The notes under the pieces are model-generated. The model did not search any database. It saw nothing but the letters and a program-made list of their open reading frames with translations, and had not been told where the DNA came from. Source: Sphingobium limneticum (GTDB taxonomy: Bacteria > Pseudomonadota > Alphaproteobacteria > Sphingomonadales > Sphingomonadaceae). From it: a stretch of 64,000 bases of DNA. A program made the position numbers and the translations under genes. Shown here piece by piece: positions 8,438 to 17,641 of the stretch. Every line of letters begins with the position of its first letter. Positions within the stretch are counted from its first letter, which is position 1. Where the stretch lies: NCBI RefSeq assembly GCF_008710155.1, contig NZ_VYPZ01000004.1:186001-250000 (forward strand), written 5' to 3'.

Positions 8438-10227
8438 TCGGGGACCGGCATTCGCCGTCCCAGCCGCGACCGTTCCAGCCACCAGAGCAGCGCGCTCGCC
8501 GCCAGCCAGGCAAGCCAGGTCGCCCATATTGGCCAGGCAGCAGCGGGCATGGTCGCTGCCGCAACGGACGGCACATCGCTGCGCAGCATCGCCATCGCCT
8601 GCCTGTCGCGCGCCGCGCTCATCACCGGCAATGCGTCACGCGGCTGCACGTAGAAGGGGCGCGTTTCACCCTTCGTGCGCAGCCTATGCCAACCTGGCTT
8701 GGCCGCCCAGAAAGCACCACAGCCGGCCACCGGCAGGACACGCGCCTGTGTGCCATCCGGCGTTTCGACGCGAGCATCCCCGGTCAGGCCGCACAGCGCC
8801 ATCCGATCACCGACCCAGACCGTATCGGTCGCCATGCGGCTGGCCGGAGCAGGGCGGGCGACCGTGCCCAGCATATCGCTCCACCAATCGCCATACAGAT
8901 CGCCACGCCCCGTCAATGTCAGCCCATAGCTGTCGATCGCGGTGAACAGCGCGACACGCCCCGCGCCGATGGCGCGCCATGCCGCCAGGCTGGTACCGCC
9001 CGCATCCTGCAACAGGGGCACCGCATCGCTGCCACCGGGCACCAGGCCGACGCGGCTGATATCGGGCGCCAGTTCTTCCGGCAGCGCCATGTCCACTGGC
9101 GCGTCGACGCTGCCGATGCCATGGCGCGTGCGGGCGATCGCCTGCTCGGGCACTTTGGGCAAAGCCAGCGGCGCGATGCCGCCCGGACCGCTCAGGCCAA
9201 AGCCCAGCGCCTGCCATTGCGATCGGGTCGCGCCGTCGATCGCCCCGCCCGCGCGCAGCACCAGCCCCATGCCGCCCCGCACCGCTGCCAGCATCGCGCC
9301 GCGCGCGCCGGGCCAGCTGCGTTCGTCCACCACCGCCACATCGAAACGGCGCAGGCTGCCCGCATCCAGCGCGACCGGCGCATCGCCCAGCGCGATCCCG
9401 CCGCCCGCGCTCATCTGCGTGGTGACATCATATCCGGCATCGCTCGCCCAGCGGCGCAGATATTTGACCTCCGGCCCAGGCGCGCCGGCCAGGATCAGCA
9501 AGCGGGGGCGGGCGTTTTCGACAATCCAGACCGGCACGTCCGCCTGTTCGACGATCCGCCGGCCCGATCGCACCCGCACGGTGAAGCCGACCGACCCGGC
9601 CGCGCGCGCCGTGCCGGCCAGTTGGAAATGGCTGTCCTTGTCCGCTGCGCCGCTGTCCGTGACGCGCCCGGCCGGGTCGAGCAATTCTATCGTCGCGTCT
9701 GGTAATCCATTGAGCGTCCCGCCCATGATGAAGCGCGCGCCCGGTGCGACCTCTGCCGGCGGCGCGATGTCCACGATCCCCGGCCGCATTGGCGGCGGAT
9801 CGAACCGCACCGCCAGCCCTTTCGCGACATCCATGTCGCGCGGTTCCAGCCCATGGCCCAGCACATGGATCTGCGTCACGCCGGGATGGCGGCGCAGCGC
9901 GGTGGACAGGTCCGGCACCGCTTCGCCGCCGCCGATGGCCGGGGCTTCGGGCAGCAGGATCAATGGCGCCCCCGCCTGCGCCCCGATCATGCGAGACGTG
10001 CCCGCCGTCGCGATCCGCAGGCTGGCCGCCTCTCCACCAGCCACGGGCGGGAATAAAGCGAGATATAGCAAGCCGGCGCAAAGCGGCTGGAGCAACGCCA
10101 GCGCCCCGGTCCGGCCGGTCGAAGCCTGCCCGCTCGTGATCGCGGCCCGATGCCATAGTCCCAACCGCACCCAGCCCAACAATATGGCAAGGCTCAGGAT
10201 CAGCGCGACGGCGATCTCCATGCTCAT
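8422..10227 (-). CDS. Membrane protein of the MoxR/Bat cluster
   Basis: 601 residues. It has two N-terminal membrane helices (residues 4-20 and 43-64), a long periplasmic part with a carboxypeptidase-regulatory-like beta domain near 165-245 and a class I glutamine-amidotransferase-like domain near 255-460, and one C-terminal helix (about 570-588) followed by a basic tail. The ATG at 10227 overlaps the upstream stop (ATGA), indicating coupled translation. I see no amidotransferase active-site triad, so it is probably a binding or scaffold protein. It is the last gene of the cluster and its final codons lie in the exonuclease relic. Confidence 0.7.
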   Translation of the reverse strand: MSMEIAVALILSLAILLGWVRLGLWHRAAITSGQASTGRTGALALLQPLCAGLLYLALFPPVAGGEAASLRIATAGTSRMIGAQAGAPLILLPEAPAIGGGEAVPDLSTALRRHPGVTQIHVLGHGLEPRDMDVAKGLAVRFDPPPMRPGIVDIAPPAEVAPGARFIMGGTLNGLPDATIELLDPAGRVTDSGAADKDSHFQLAGTARAAGSVGFTVRVRSGRRIVEQADVPVWIVENARPRLLILAGAPGPEVKYLRRWASDAGYDVTTQMSAGGGIALGDAPVALDAGSLRRFDVAVVDERSWPGARGAMLAAVRGGMGLVLRAGGAIDGATRSQWQALGFGLSGPGGIAPLALPKVPEQAIARTRHGIGSVDAPVDMALPEELAPDISRVGLVPGGSDAVPLLQDAGGTSLAAWRAIGAGRVALFTAIDSYGLTLTGRGDLYGDWWSDMLGTVARPAPASRMATDTVWVGDRMALCGLTGDARVETPDGTQARVLPVAGCGAFWAAKPGWHRLRTKGETRPFYVQPRDALPVMSAARDRQAMAMLRSDVPSVAAATMPAAAWPIWATWLAWLAASALLWWLERSRLGRRMPVPDQSAM

Positions 10228-12338
10228 GGCGTCCCCCCGATCGCGTCCAGATAGCGGGCGCCGGTGGCGTCGGCCGGGCGCCGTCGCGCCGGGCGAGCGG
10301 TCCGCTCCATCGCCGTCCACAACAAGGCGCGCAGCTTGGTGCGGCACGATTGGCAAGCAGGATCGCTGCGCACCGTATCGATCGCCCCGCTCAGCGCCAG
10401 CGCATCGGGCAGCCGCGAGGCATTGGCCCGTGCCCAGCCTTCCAGCGCGCCGAGCGCGATCGGTCCCCGGATGGCATCCGGCCCGTCGCCCAAGGCCCGC
10501 CATGCAGCGGCGGCCGGTCCATCGTCGCCCTCGATGGGGGCGATCGGCAAGGCGCGGCTTTCGAGCCCCTCGCGCTTGCCGGTCATGCGGCGGCTGGCGT
10601 CGATCGGCGGCAATTCCGGCCCGACCCGCGACAGGAAGATACGGGTCGCCTGCTGCACCTCCTTGATGAAGCGCAGCGCCTTATAAGCATAGGGGAGCGC
10701 GGCATCGGGATGGCCGGTCTTGAGTTCCCGTTCGGACTGCCACATTTCATCGACCGCCTGCTTCAATATCGCGCGGGTTTCGGGGTCCAGACTGGATGCG
10801 GGGCTTTCGTCATGCGGATGGCCGAATTCCGCCAGCACATCTTCCTTTTCACCAAAGACATTCGGCTTGGCGACCGGCGGGCCATGGTCGTGACCGTCGC
10901 CGTCCTGATGTCCGTCCGCATCGGCGGTGGGCAATTGCGGTTGGCCTTCACTCTCGCCGCCCAGAAACTGGCTGTATCGGCCGCGCAATATCTGCTGGTC
11001 GCCGCCAATCGCGGCGGAGCGGGACAGGGTGCGGTCAGGCGCCAGGCCGCGTTTTTCCTTCAACAGCTTTTCGATATCGATGATGATCTGGCGCTGGCTG
11101 CGGAAATAGGCGGGCAGGGTGGTGTTGACCATGCCGGTCAGGCCACTGCTTTCGGGTGCCTTGGGTGAGGGCCAGCGCAGGATCAGGCTGGGGCCGCGCA
11201 CCTCCTGCGGATTGGGCGATCGATTGTCGCGCACGATCAACTGCACCACCATGTCGCCGCCAGCCGAAAAGCCGAAGGTCGAGAAATCGAGCCGGGGCGC
11301 AAAGCGACGATCGCGCGCCGGGCCGGTCCCGGTGACGGCGATTTCCCGCTCGCTGAACGTCACATTCTCACCCTCGCCAATGGCCAGCGTCACGCGCAGC
11401 CGTGCGGTGGCGGCCACGCCATAATCGTCGGTCGCGGCGAAGACCGGGCTCCAACTGCGCTGGCCGGCGCCGACCATGGTCAGGCTGGCGGCGGGGGAGA
11501 GCGCCTTTATCTGTGGCGGGTTGTCGGTGATGGCGTCGATCCGGTGCAGCGGCGGCGTAACGCCATTCGCAGCGCCGGGATCGACACGGTAAAGGAAGGA
11601 GGCGTCGAGCATCCGGCTGGCGATCCATGTATCGCCTTCGCGGCGCAACGGGATCGGGGTGCCGCCGGGCAAAGTGAGAGCCGGCGCGCTGGCCTGCGGA
11701 TCGAAGCGCAGCGTCCATTCCAGCCGCGACCCCGACGGCGCACGGGTATCGAGCGTGGCGGAATCGCGCACCGGCAGGCCGGTATAGGCCGGTGGAATGA
11801 CGCGCAGATTTTGGGCGATCAGGCGCGGGATGCCGGGGCGGATCGGCAGGCCTTCCTGTGCGGGCGCCAATGTCGGCGGGCCTTCGCCCGCGCGGGGCCA
11901 GAGCAGGGCAGCCGCGATCAGGCCGGCGGCTATCAGGCTGAGGATCAGAATGGCCCGCCGCGACCAGAGCGGGGCCAGATCCTGCGGGTCGCCCTGATCC
12001 AGCCGGACGGCGATGCGGTTGCGCTGGAGCGCGTGCAGCGGGGAGGTCGGCGGTGCGTCTGCGAAGAGGAGGGCGCTACTGTCCTCCAGTTCGGGGCGCG
12101 TATCGTCCAGGCGGCGGATCAGCCAGGGCCGGTCGAAACGGGCCGCGCGCCGCCGTGCGACACTATATGCGACAACGAGTGAGACAGCTGCAATGACCAG
12201 CGCGGCGGCGGGGCCGGCCAATCGCCAGCCGATGGCCGTCAGGGCAAGCAGCACCGGCGCGGCGATCGCAAGCGTGTCGGCAGTGCGCCGGCGGCGGGCG
12301 GGCGTGACCCATTGGGTGAACAGGATATCGCCGCTCAT
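10224..12338 (-). CDS. DUF4175 family membrane protein
   Basis: 704 residues. There are membrane helices near 25-60 and a third near 130-148, followed by a long periplasmic part rich in Pro and Arg, a beta-rich middle, and a Gln/His-rich stretch near 480-510 (DADGHQDGDGHDHG). This is the DUF4175 architecture. It overlaps both neighbours by 4 bases (ATGA), placing it in one operon with the BatA-like and DUF58 genes. Family members occur in MoxR clusters in alphaproteobacteria; the molecular role is not known. The acidic His-rich insert could bind metal, but that is only a suggestion. Confidence 0.78.
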   Translation of the reverse strand: MSGDILFTQWVTPARRRRTADTLAIAAPVLLALTAIGWRLAGPAAALVIAAVSLVVAYSVARRRAARFDRPWLIRRLDDTRPELEDSSALLFADAPPTSPLHALQRNRIAVRLDQGDPQDLAPLWSRRAILILSLIAAGLIAAALLWPRAGEGPPTLAPAQEGLPIRPGIPRLIAQNLRVIPPAYTGLPVRDSATLDTRAPSGSRLEWTLRFDPQASAPALTLPGGTPIPLRREGDTWIASRMLDASFLYRVDPGAANGVTPPLHRIDAITDNPPQIKALSPAASLTMVGAGQRSWSPVFAATDDYGVAATARLRVTLAIGEGENVTFSEREIAVTGTGPARDRRFAPRLDFSTFGFSAGGDMVVQLIVRDNRSPNPQEVRGPSLILRWPSPKAPESSGLTGMVNTTLPAYFRSQRQIIIDIEKLLKEKRGLAPDRTLSRSAAIGGDQQILRGRYSQFLGGESEGQPQLPTADADGHQDGDGHDHGPPVAKPNVFGEKEDVLAEFGHPHDESPASSLDPETRAILKQAVDEMWQSERELKTGHPDAALPYAYKALRFIKEVQQATRIFLSRVGPELPPIDASRRMTGKREGLESRALPIAPIEGDDGPAAAAWRALGDGPDAIRGPIALGALEGWARANASRLPDALALSGAIDTVRSDPACQSCRTKLRALLWTAMERTARPARRRPADATGARYLDAIGGTP

Positions 12339-13483
12339 GGCGCGATGCTCCGGCTGCGGCGGGTGGCGATCCAGCGTTCGACCAGAAGCAGCAAGGCGAT
12401 CAGCAATGCCAGCCAGGAACGCAGCGATTGCGGCGGCTGATCATAGGCGCGGTCACCGGTCAGAGGGGCATAGTCGGCAGCGGCGACGCGACCAGGCGTT
12501 GCCGCAGGCGTCAGCAGACTACGCAATTGTGTAGGAAAGTCCGCTTCCAGCAATTCGGGCATTTGCGACGGCATCAACGGACGCGTGAAGCGGATCAGGC
12601 GACCACGGCCCAATGCCCGCGCTTCCGCCAGCGGCAGCCCCTGCGCATCGCGCCAGACCGGCACCATCGCCCGATCGGTCGGGACCATGGCATCGCTGGC
12701 GACGATCATCGTCCCGCCGCTCCGAACCCATTTGACAGCGCTGTCCAGCAGCGTGCCGCCTGCAAGCCAGACCAGCAGATGGTCTTTATCCGGCAAGGGC
12801 TTGTCCGTCGGAAAGCTGTCCAACTCGCTGTCTCTTTTCATCGATGCCAGTGCAGCGGCACGGATGTAGCGCAGGGCCGCGCGATGATTGTCGTCGTAGC
12901 GGATCGACAACTGCGGCGTCGGCAGGGGCTTGGCTGTGGATGTCATGGCGCCATCGGTGACGCGCCACGTCACCTTGCGCGACAGGCGCAGGCGGTCCGC
13001 ATCGGCGCCTTCGATAATGGCGGGCACCACTATCGTCAGCGGGGTGTCGGCCGGCAGTTCTGCGTCGATCTGGCGGATCAGGCTGGCGAGCGGGATGGGG
13101 CCGGCAGGCTGGGGGGCAGGTTGGGCCCGGTCGATCGCGGGAAAGCCCGGCGCCAGCCAGTGTAGCCGGCTATCCTTGTATGCTGCTGCATCGAAAGTGG
13201 CGCCGGGCACGATCGCGACATAAGGGCTGCGATCGGCCGCGCCGAACAGCACGGGCTGGGCCAGCCACAATGTCGCGAGCGCCAACAGCGTCAGCCGGAT
13301 CAGCAGCAAGGGCCATTCGTCGAACCGCAGCCGCGATCGCGGCCGGGGCTTTTGCCGCAACCAGCGTAGCGCGGCAAAGTCGGTCGGCACCTGCTCGCTG
13401 CGCCGGGCGATGTGCAGGATCAGGGGGACGATCAGCGCCGTCAGCGCGGCCAGGGCCGCCGGGAAAAGCAGGGCCATGCTCAT
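12335..13483 (-). CDS. BatA-like (aerotolerance N-terminal domain) membrane protein
   Basis: 382 residues beginning MSMALLFPAALAALTALIVPLILHIARR, the typical BatA N-terminal helix followed by a basic patch. A second helix lies at about 60-80 and a third near 355-372. The middle resembles a degenerate von Willebrand A / amidotransferase-like periplasmic domain; no MIDAS motif is obvious. In many alphaproteobacteria this domain is fused to DUF4159; here DUF4159 is a separate gene upstream of moxR. 4-nt overlaps on both sides show tight coupling. Confidence 0.75.
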   Translation of the reverse strand: MSMALLFPAALAALTALIVPLILHIARRSEQVPTDFAALRWLRQKPRPRSRLRFDEWPLLLIRLTLLALATLWLAQPVLFGAADRSPYVAIVPGATFDAAAYKDSRLHWLAPGFPAIDRAQPAPQPAGPIPLASLIRQIDAELPADTPLTIVVPAIIEGADADRLRLSRKVTWRVTDGAMTSTAKPLPTPQLSIRYDDNHRAALRYIRAAALASMKRDSELDSFPTDKPLPDKDHLLVWLAGGTLLDSAVKWVRSGGTMIVASDAMVPTDRAMVPVWRDAQGLPLAEARALGRGRLIRFTRPLMPSQMPELLEADFPTQLRSLLTPAATPGRVAAADYAPLTGDRAYDQPPQSLRSWLALLIALLLLVERWIATRRSRSIAP

Positions 13484-14373
13484 CCATATTCCGCCGCTTC
13501 ATGGGCCGCGAACAAGCGGCGCAGGGGAAGGTCGACCGGCTCGTCCAGGACATGCGCCGCGTGGCGGATGCCGATCGCCTCCAGCCGTCCGTGCAGCGCC
13601 ACGCGCGCCTCAGCAAAACGCGCCAGAAATTCGGCGCGCAGGGCGGCGCCGTCTGCCAGCAATTCGTCGCCCGTTTCGGGATCGCGGAAACGATAGCCGC
13701 CATCGAAGGGGAAATCCCGTTCCGCGACCGTCAGCATCTCAACCACCAGCGTTTCGCGCCCCGCCGCCGCCAGCTTCTCCGCCAGCGCCACCGCGCCTTC
13801 GTCGAAACAGTCGGACAGCAGGATCACCAGATCATGTGCGCCGATCCGTTCCCACACCGGCCCCAACTGGCTTTCGGGCGCAAAGCCGCGCGCGGGCTGG
13901 ACGTTCAGCAATTCGAGCAACAGCCGGTCGCGCTGGCGCAGGCCGGTGGCGGGGGGCAACAACGTCAGGCCACCGTCGCCCAGCGCCATGACGCCGAAGC
14001 GATCGCCCTGTTGCATCGCCAGTTCGGCGATGGCGGCGGCGATGCTCTTGGCTGCGTCGAGCCGGCTATAGTCGGGGCGTGTCGCGTCGGCTTGCCCCAT
14101 GGAGGCGCTGGCGTCGATCAATATCCAGACCGCGACCGGGCTTTCGCGCTCGGCCTCCCGCACGAAGAATTTGTCCGACCGGGCATAGAGTTTCCAGTCG
14201 ATCTGGCGCAGCTCGTCGCCCGGCTCGTAGGCGCGATACTGGGCGAATTCCAGCCCGGCGCCCCGGCTGTGGCTGCGATGCAGGCCCAGCCCATGTGACC
14301 CCACCGCCCGGCGCGTGACGAGGCGCAGGCCGCGAAGGCGGCTGCGCACGTCTGGAGGAAGAAGGTCGACCAT
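13480..14373 (-). CDS. DUF58 domain protein (MoxR partner)
   Basis: 297 residues. The DUF58 signature REYxPGDxxRxIDW appears as RAYEPGDELRQIDWKLYAR near 47-65, followed by a vWA-like MIDAS motif DASAS in WILIDASASMGQ near 85-96. Family knowledge: DUF58/BatB-type proteins pair with MoxR AAA+ ATPases, thought to act as chaperones or metal-insertion systems for extracytoplasmic targets. It begins 10 bases after moxR and overlaps the BatA-like gene by 4 bases. Confidence 0.88.
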   Translation of the reverse strand: MVDLLPPDVRSRLRGLRLVTRRAVGSHGLGLHRSHSRGAGLEFAQYRAYEPGDELRQIDWKLYARSDKFFVREAERESPVAVWILIDASASMGQADATRPDYSRLDAAKSIAAAIAELAMQQGDRFGVMALGDGGLTLLPPATGLRQRDRLLLELLNVQPARGFAPESQLGPVWERIGAHDLVILLSDCFDEGAVALAEKLAAAGRETLVVEMLTVAERDFPFDGGYRFRDPETGDELLADGAALRAEFLARFAEARVALHGRLEAIGIRHAAHVLDEPVDLPLRRLFAAHEAAEYG

Positions 14374-14383
14374 GGCGGAAGGA

Positions 14384-15373
14384 TCAGGCGAGCGGGACGG
14401 CGCGGATCAGGGCGGCGACCACATCGTCGGCGCTGCGGCCTTCGGCTTCGGCGGCGAAGGACAGCAGGAGGCGATGGCGCATGACCGGCGCGGCCAGCGC
14501 CGCGATATCGTCGCGCGTCGCGGCCAGACGACCATGGAGCAAGGCCCGCGCCTTGGCCGTGAGGATCAACGCCTGTCCCGCGCGCGGGCCGGCACCCCAT
14601 TTCACATATTTGCGGATATCGTCCGGCGCGCCATCGCCGGGGCGGCTGGCGCGGACGATCCGCGTCACCCAGCCGAGCAGGTCGTCGCTCAGATGCACGT
14701 CGCGCACCAGCTTTTGGAGCGCCAGCACCTCTTCGCCCGCCATCACGGCGGGTACCGTGCCAGGCGCTGCACCGGTGGTCTGGGCCAGGATCGCGCGCTC
14801 TTCCGCCTCGGTCGGATAATCGACCCGGATATGGAGGAGGAAGCGGTCGAGTTGGGCTTCCGGCAGGGGATAGGTGCCGGCCTGCTCCAGCGGGTTCTGC
14901 GTCGCCAATACGAAGAAGGGCTTGGGCAGGACATGGGTCACGCCGGCATAGCTGACCGTCTTTTCCTGCATCGCCTCCAGCAGCGCGGCTTGCGTCTTGG
15001 GCGGGGTGCGGTTGAGTTCGTCGGCCAGCAGCAGATTGGTGAAGACCGGGCCCTGTTGAAAACGAAAACTGCGATGGCCGGTGCCATGATCCTCCTCCAG
15101 CAATTCGGTGCCGAGAATGTCGCTGGGCATCAGGTCGGGCGTGAACTGGACGCGGCGGAAATCGAGCTTCAGCGCTTCGCCGAGCGAGCGGACGAGGAGC
15201 GTCTTGCCAAGGCCCGGCACGCCCTCCAGCAGGCAATGGCCGCCCGCCAGCAGGCCGATCAGCAGCTGCTCCACGACGTCGCCTTGTCCGACGATCGCCT
15301 GGCCGATCGCGGCGCGCAATTGGGTCAGCGCGCCAAGGCGGCTCTGGATGTCGGCTTCGGTGAGGTCGGTCAT
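14384..15373 (-). CDS. moxR: MoxR-family AAA+ ATPase
   Basis: 329 residues. Walker A GVPGLGKT at 51-58, Walker B LLLADELNR near 114-122, and sensor motif ATQNP near 160-165 (FFVLATQNPLEQAGTYPLPEAQ) are all intact. The start at 15373 follows AAGGGA with good spacing; extending upstream would translate a palindromic repeat (15404-15431), so the longer frame is rejected. As in other MoxR clusters it is followed by DUF58 and BatA-like genes and is expected to remodel a partner in an ATP-dependent way. Confidence 0.93.
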   Translation of the reverse strand: MTDLTEADIQSRLGALTQLRAAIGQAIVGQGDVVEQLLIGLLAGGHCLLEGVPGLGKTLLVRSLGEALKLDFRRVQFTPDLMPSDILGTELLEEDHGTGHRSFRFQQGPVFTNLLLADELNRTPPKTQAALLEAMQEKTVSYAGVTHVLPKPFFVLATQNPLEQAGTYPLPEAQLDRFLLHIRVDYPTEAEERAILAQTTGAAPGTVPAVMAGEEVLALQKLVRDVHLSDDLLGWVTRIVRASRPGDGAPDDIRKYVKWGAGPRAGQALILTAKARALLHGRLAATRDDIAALAAPVMRHRLLLSFAAEAEGRSADDVVAALIRAVPLA

Positions 15374-15403
15374 GTCATGTCCCTTGCTGGGGAAAATATG
15401 CTC

Positions 15404-15431
15404 CGTCATTCCCGCTGAGGCGGGGATGACG
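15404..15431. repeat. Short palindromic repeat (family B)
   Basis: Arms CGTCATTCCCGC and GCGGGGATGACG flank a 4-base loop, with one G-T mismatch, directly upstream of moxR. A related CGTCATCCCAGC element occurs at 51411-51493. Such dispersed GTCATTCCCGC palindromes are common in sphingomonad intergenic DNA. Confidence 0.75.
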
Positions 15432-15453
15432 AAAGTGGGGCGGGGCGAAGGCA

Positions 15454-16149
15454 TCACACCGACAGCGCGTACATCACGATATTGACCGCGAATTTGGTAT
15501 TGTCCTCGGCCAGGAAACGCTTGTTGCGCCAGTCATAATCCCATTCGCAGCCATAATCCTTGTTGCTGTATAGAAGGCCCAGCCGCCCGTTGACCTCTAT
15601 CCCTTTCAGATAGTCGTGGACCAGATCGTCGCCCCAGCCATTCAATTCCAGCCCGGTATTGGGCGGGCCATCGAACTTGAAGAAGCTGCGATAGAGGCCG
15701 TGGCTTTTGGGCAGTGCCTTCAAAGCTTTCGGTCCGAAAATCTTCGCCATCTGCGCCTCGAAGGAGCGGGCGAACAGGCCGTCTATGTCATGGTTGCAAT
15801 CGTCCACCATGACGAAGCCGCCATTGCGGACATAGCGTTCGAAATTGCGCCGCTCGGCGGGCGAAAATTCCACCAGCTTGTGCCCCGCCATGTAGCAGAA
15901 GGGCGCGGTCAGCATCTTGGGGTCCGAAAGGGCGACGACATGCTCCTTCGGATCGACGCGCAGGGTCGTGTAGTCGATCAGCGAAGTGATGATGTTCGAC
16001 GGCGCGCGCTGATCCACGTCCCAATCGCCACTGTCGTAGCGCAGGCGCGTGAACCAGAAATCAAACCCTCCGGCAGCGGCAAGGGGGCGGGCCAGCAAAG
16101 TGCTGGCCAGACCACCTGCCATCAATCGAAGAAATTCGCTGCGTGTCAT
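15454..16149 (-). CDS. DUF4159 domain protein, exported
   Basis: 231 residues. An N-terminal signal (MTRSEFLRLMAGGLASTLLARPLAAAG) resembles a Tat signal that has RS in place of RR, so Sec export is more likely. The remainder is DUF4159: FWFTRLRYDSGDWDVDQ, GGFVMVDDCNHDIDG and NGWGDDLVHDY segments. It resembles a class I glutamine-amidotransferase fold without catalytic Cys. The start at 16149 excludes an upstream repeat. It is first in the MoxR cluster; in related genomes DUF4159 is often the C-terminal half of a BatA fusion. Confidence 0.8.
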   Translation of the reverse strand: MTRSEFLRLMAGGLASTLLARPLAAAGGFDFWFTRLRYDSGDWDVDQRAPSNIITSLIDYTTLRVDPKEHVVALSDPKMLTAPFCYMAGHKLVEFSPAERRNFERYVRNGGFVMVDDCNHDIDGLFARSFEAQMAKIFGPKALKALPKSHGLYRSFFKFDGPPNTGLELNGWGDDLVHDYLKGIEVNGRLGLLYSNKDYGCEWDYDWRNKRFLAEDNTKFAVNIVMYALSV

Positions 16150-16197
16150 GAAAACCGATCGGGCCCGGCCATGCTCCATCCTGCGGCATGGATCGTT

Positions 16198-16257
16198 CCC
16201 CGGCGAAGGCCGGGGTCCAGATTGGGCCGTGGAACTGGACCCCGGCCTTCGCCGGGG
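16198..16257. repeat. Long perfect inverted repeat (family C)
   Basis: 22-base arms (16198-16219 and 16236-16257) are perfect complements and each arm contains an inner CCCCGGC-GAA-GCCGGGG-like hairpin. The spacer is 16 bases. It lies between the DUF4159 start and the stop of the TldE-like gene and could end transcription of the tldD-tldE operon. Confidence 0.85.
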
Positions 16258-16285
16258 CACAGATTGGTCATGGCAGGCCCTGTCG

Positions 16286-17620
16286 TCACACCGCGTCCGA
16301 CAGCGAGGTGAAGGTGAAGTCGCGCAGTTTCATCGGCGGCACGACGATGTTCATCGACACTTCGTCCGGCGGCACGCGGACCGGCTTGCCCAGCTCTTCG
16401 ACATTGTTGAGCATGATGACCGGGCTTTCGTTGAACCGGAAATTCTTGATCGGATATTTGATCTGCCCGTTCTCGATATAGAAAGTGCCATCGCGGGTCA
16501 GGCCGGTCAGCAGCACCGTCTGCGGATCGACCATGCGGATATACCAGGTGCGGGTGACGAGTACGCCGCGCTCGGTCGATCGGACGAGGTCGGCGGTCGA
16601 CTTGGTGCCGCCCGTCATCAGGATATTGCCCATCTGGCCGGCAGCGGGCTTGCCCTGTTTCTGCGCCCAGTAACGGCTATAGTTGAGGTTGGTGATCTTG
16701 CCGTCCTTGACCATGTCCATGCGCTGGCGGGCCAGGCCGTCATCGTCCCATGGTTCGCAGGCCGCGACCGGATCCCAGGGATCGGTGTAGAAATTGACCT
16801 GCGGACCGAACACCTGCTCGCCCAACTTGTTGCCGCCGCCCTTCTTCGACAGGAAGCTGCGGCCTTCATCCGCTTCGCGCGCGCCGAAGAAATAGAACAT
16901 GAAGCCGATCAGGCCTGCGGCCGCCATCGGTTCCAGGATCACCGTATATTTGCCCGGCTCCAGCGCCTTGGCTTCCGAAGAGGCCGACGCTTTGCGCATG
17001 GCGATCTGGATGTCGGCGTCCGCCTTGAAGCGGGTGGCGTCCTGCGTGTCGGTGCCGACCCAGCCGGAACCCCGGCCATCTTCGGTCCGGACGGTGCAGG
17101 TGTAATCGAGCACGGTCGAGCGCTGGTAACCGAAATTGCCCTTGCTGTTAGCGATCGCCTTGAAGCTCTGACCGTCCTCCAGATAACCGGCCGCGATCAG
17201 CTTCTGCGACTTGCAGGCGTTGATCGAGGTAGCGGCGACCTGCGCACGATAAGCGGGCGTGATGTCGGCGGTGGACTGGGCGAAGGTGGGGCTGGCCTTA
17301 TAGGCTTGCTTGTCGACGGCCGGCATGAATTCAGGGTTGTCGGGTGCCAGTTGCGCCAGCGTTTCGGCCCGGCGCACGACGCGCTCCAGCGCCGCGTCGT
17401 CGAACTGGTTGATGGTCGCGGTGCCGACCTTCTTGCCATAGGCGACCTGCACGGCCAGCTCGATATCATCGGTCTGGCCAGCGGTGGACACATTGTTGCG
17501 GGCGAAGCGGATATTGCCCTGGATCTTGCCGGTGAGTTGCGCGGTGCATTCGTCGGCCTTGGACAGGGCGACGACCTTGGTCAGGATGGCCTTGGACTGC
17601 GCTTCGGTAAGGATGCTCAT
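16286..17620 (-). CDS. tldE: TldE/PmbA-family protein
   Basis: 444 residues, TldD/PmbA family. It lacks the HExxxH zinc motif, as expected for the TldE (PmbA) subunit, and ends in the beta-barrel-like C-terminal domain (GQMGNILMTGG, RTWYIRMVDPQTVLLTG, GTFYIENGQIKYPIKNFRFNESP cut into conserved pieces). Family knowledge: TldD and TldE form a heterodimeric metalloprotease. It starts 21 bases after tldD. It has no signal peptide although its partner has a Tat signal, an interesting mismatch. Confidence 0.88.
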   Translation of the reverse strand: MSILTEAQSKAILTKVVALSKADECTAQLTGKIQGNIRFARNNVSTAGQTDDIELAVQVAYGKKVGTATINQFDDAALERVVRRAETLAQLAPDNPEFMPAVDKQAYKASPTFAQSTADITPAYRAQVAATSINACKSQKLIAAGYLEDGQSFKAIANSKGNFGYQRSTVLDYTCTVRTEDGRGSGWVGTDTQDATRFKADADIQIAMRKASASSEAKALEPGKYTVILEPMAAAGLIGFMFYFFGAREADEGRSFLSKKGGGNKLGEQVFGPQVNFYTDPWDPVAACEPWDDDGLARQRMDMVKDGKITNLNYSRYWAQKQGKPAAGQMGNILMTGGTKSTADLVRSTERGVLVTRTWYIRMVDPQTVLLTGLTRDGTFYIENGQIKYPIKNFRFNESPVIMLNNVEELGKPVRVPPDEVSMNIVVPPMKLRDFTFTSLSDAV

Positions 17621-17641
17621 GTTATTTTCTCCCCTAAGCGA

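Noticed and set aside
13180-14298. Long plus-strand frame over the DUF58 gene
   Set aside because: The minus strand contains the DUF58 and MIDAS motifs and proper operon overlaps.
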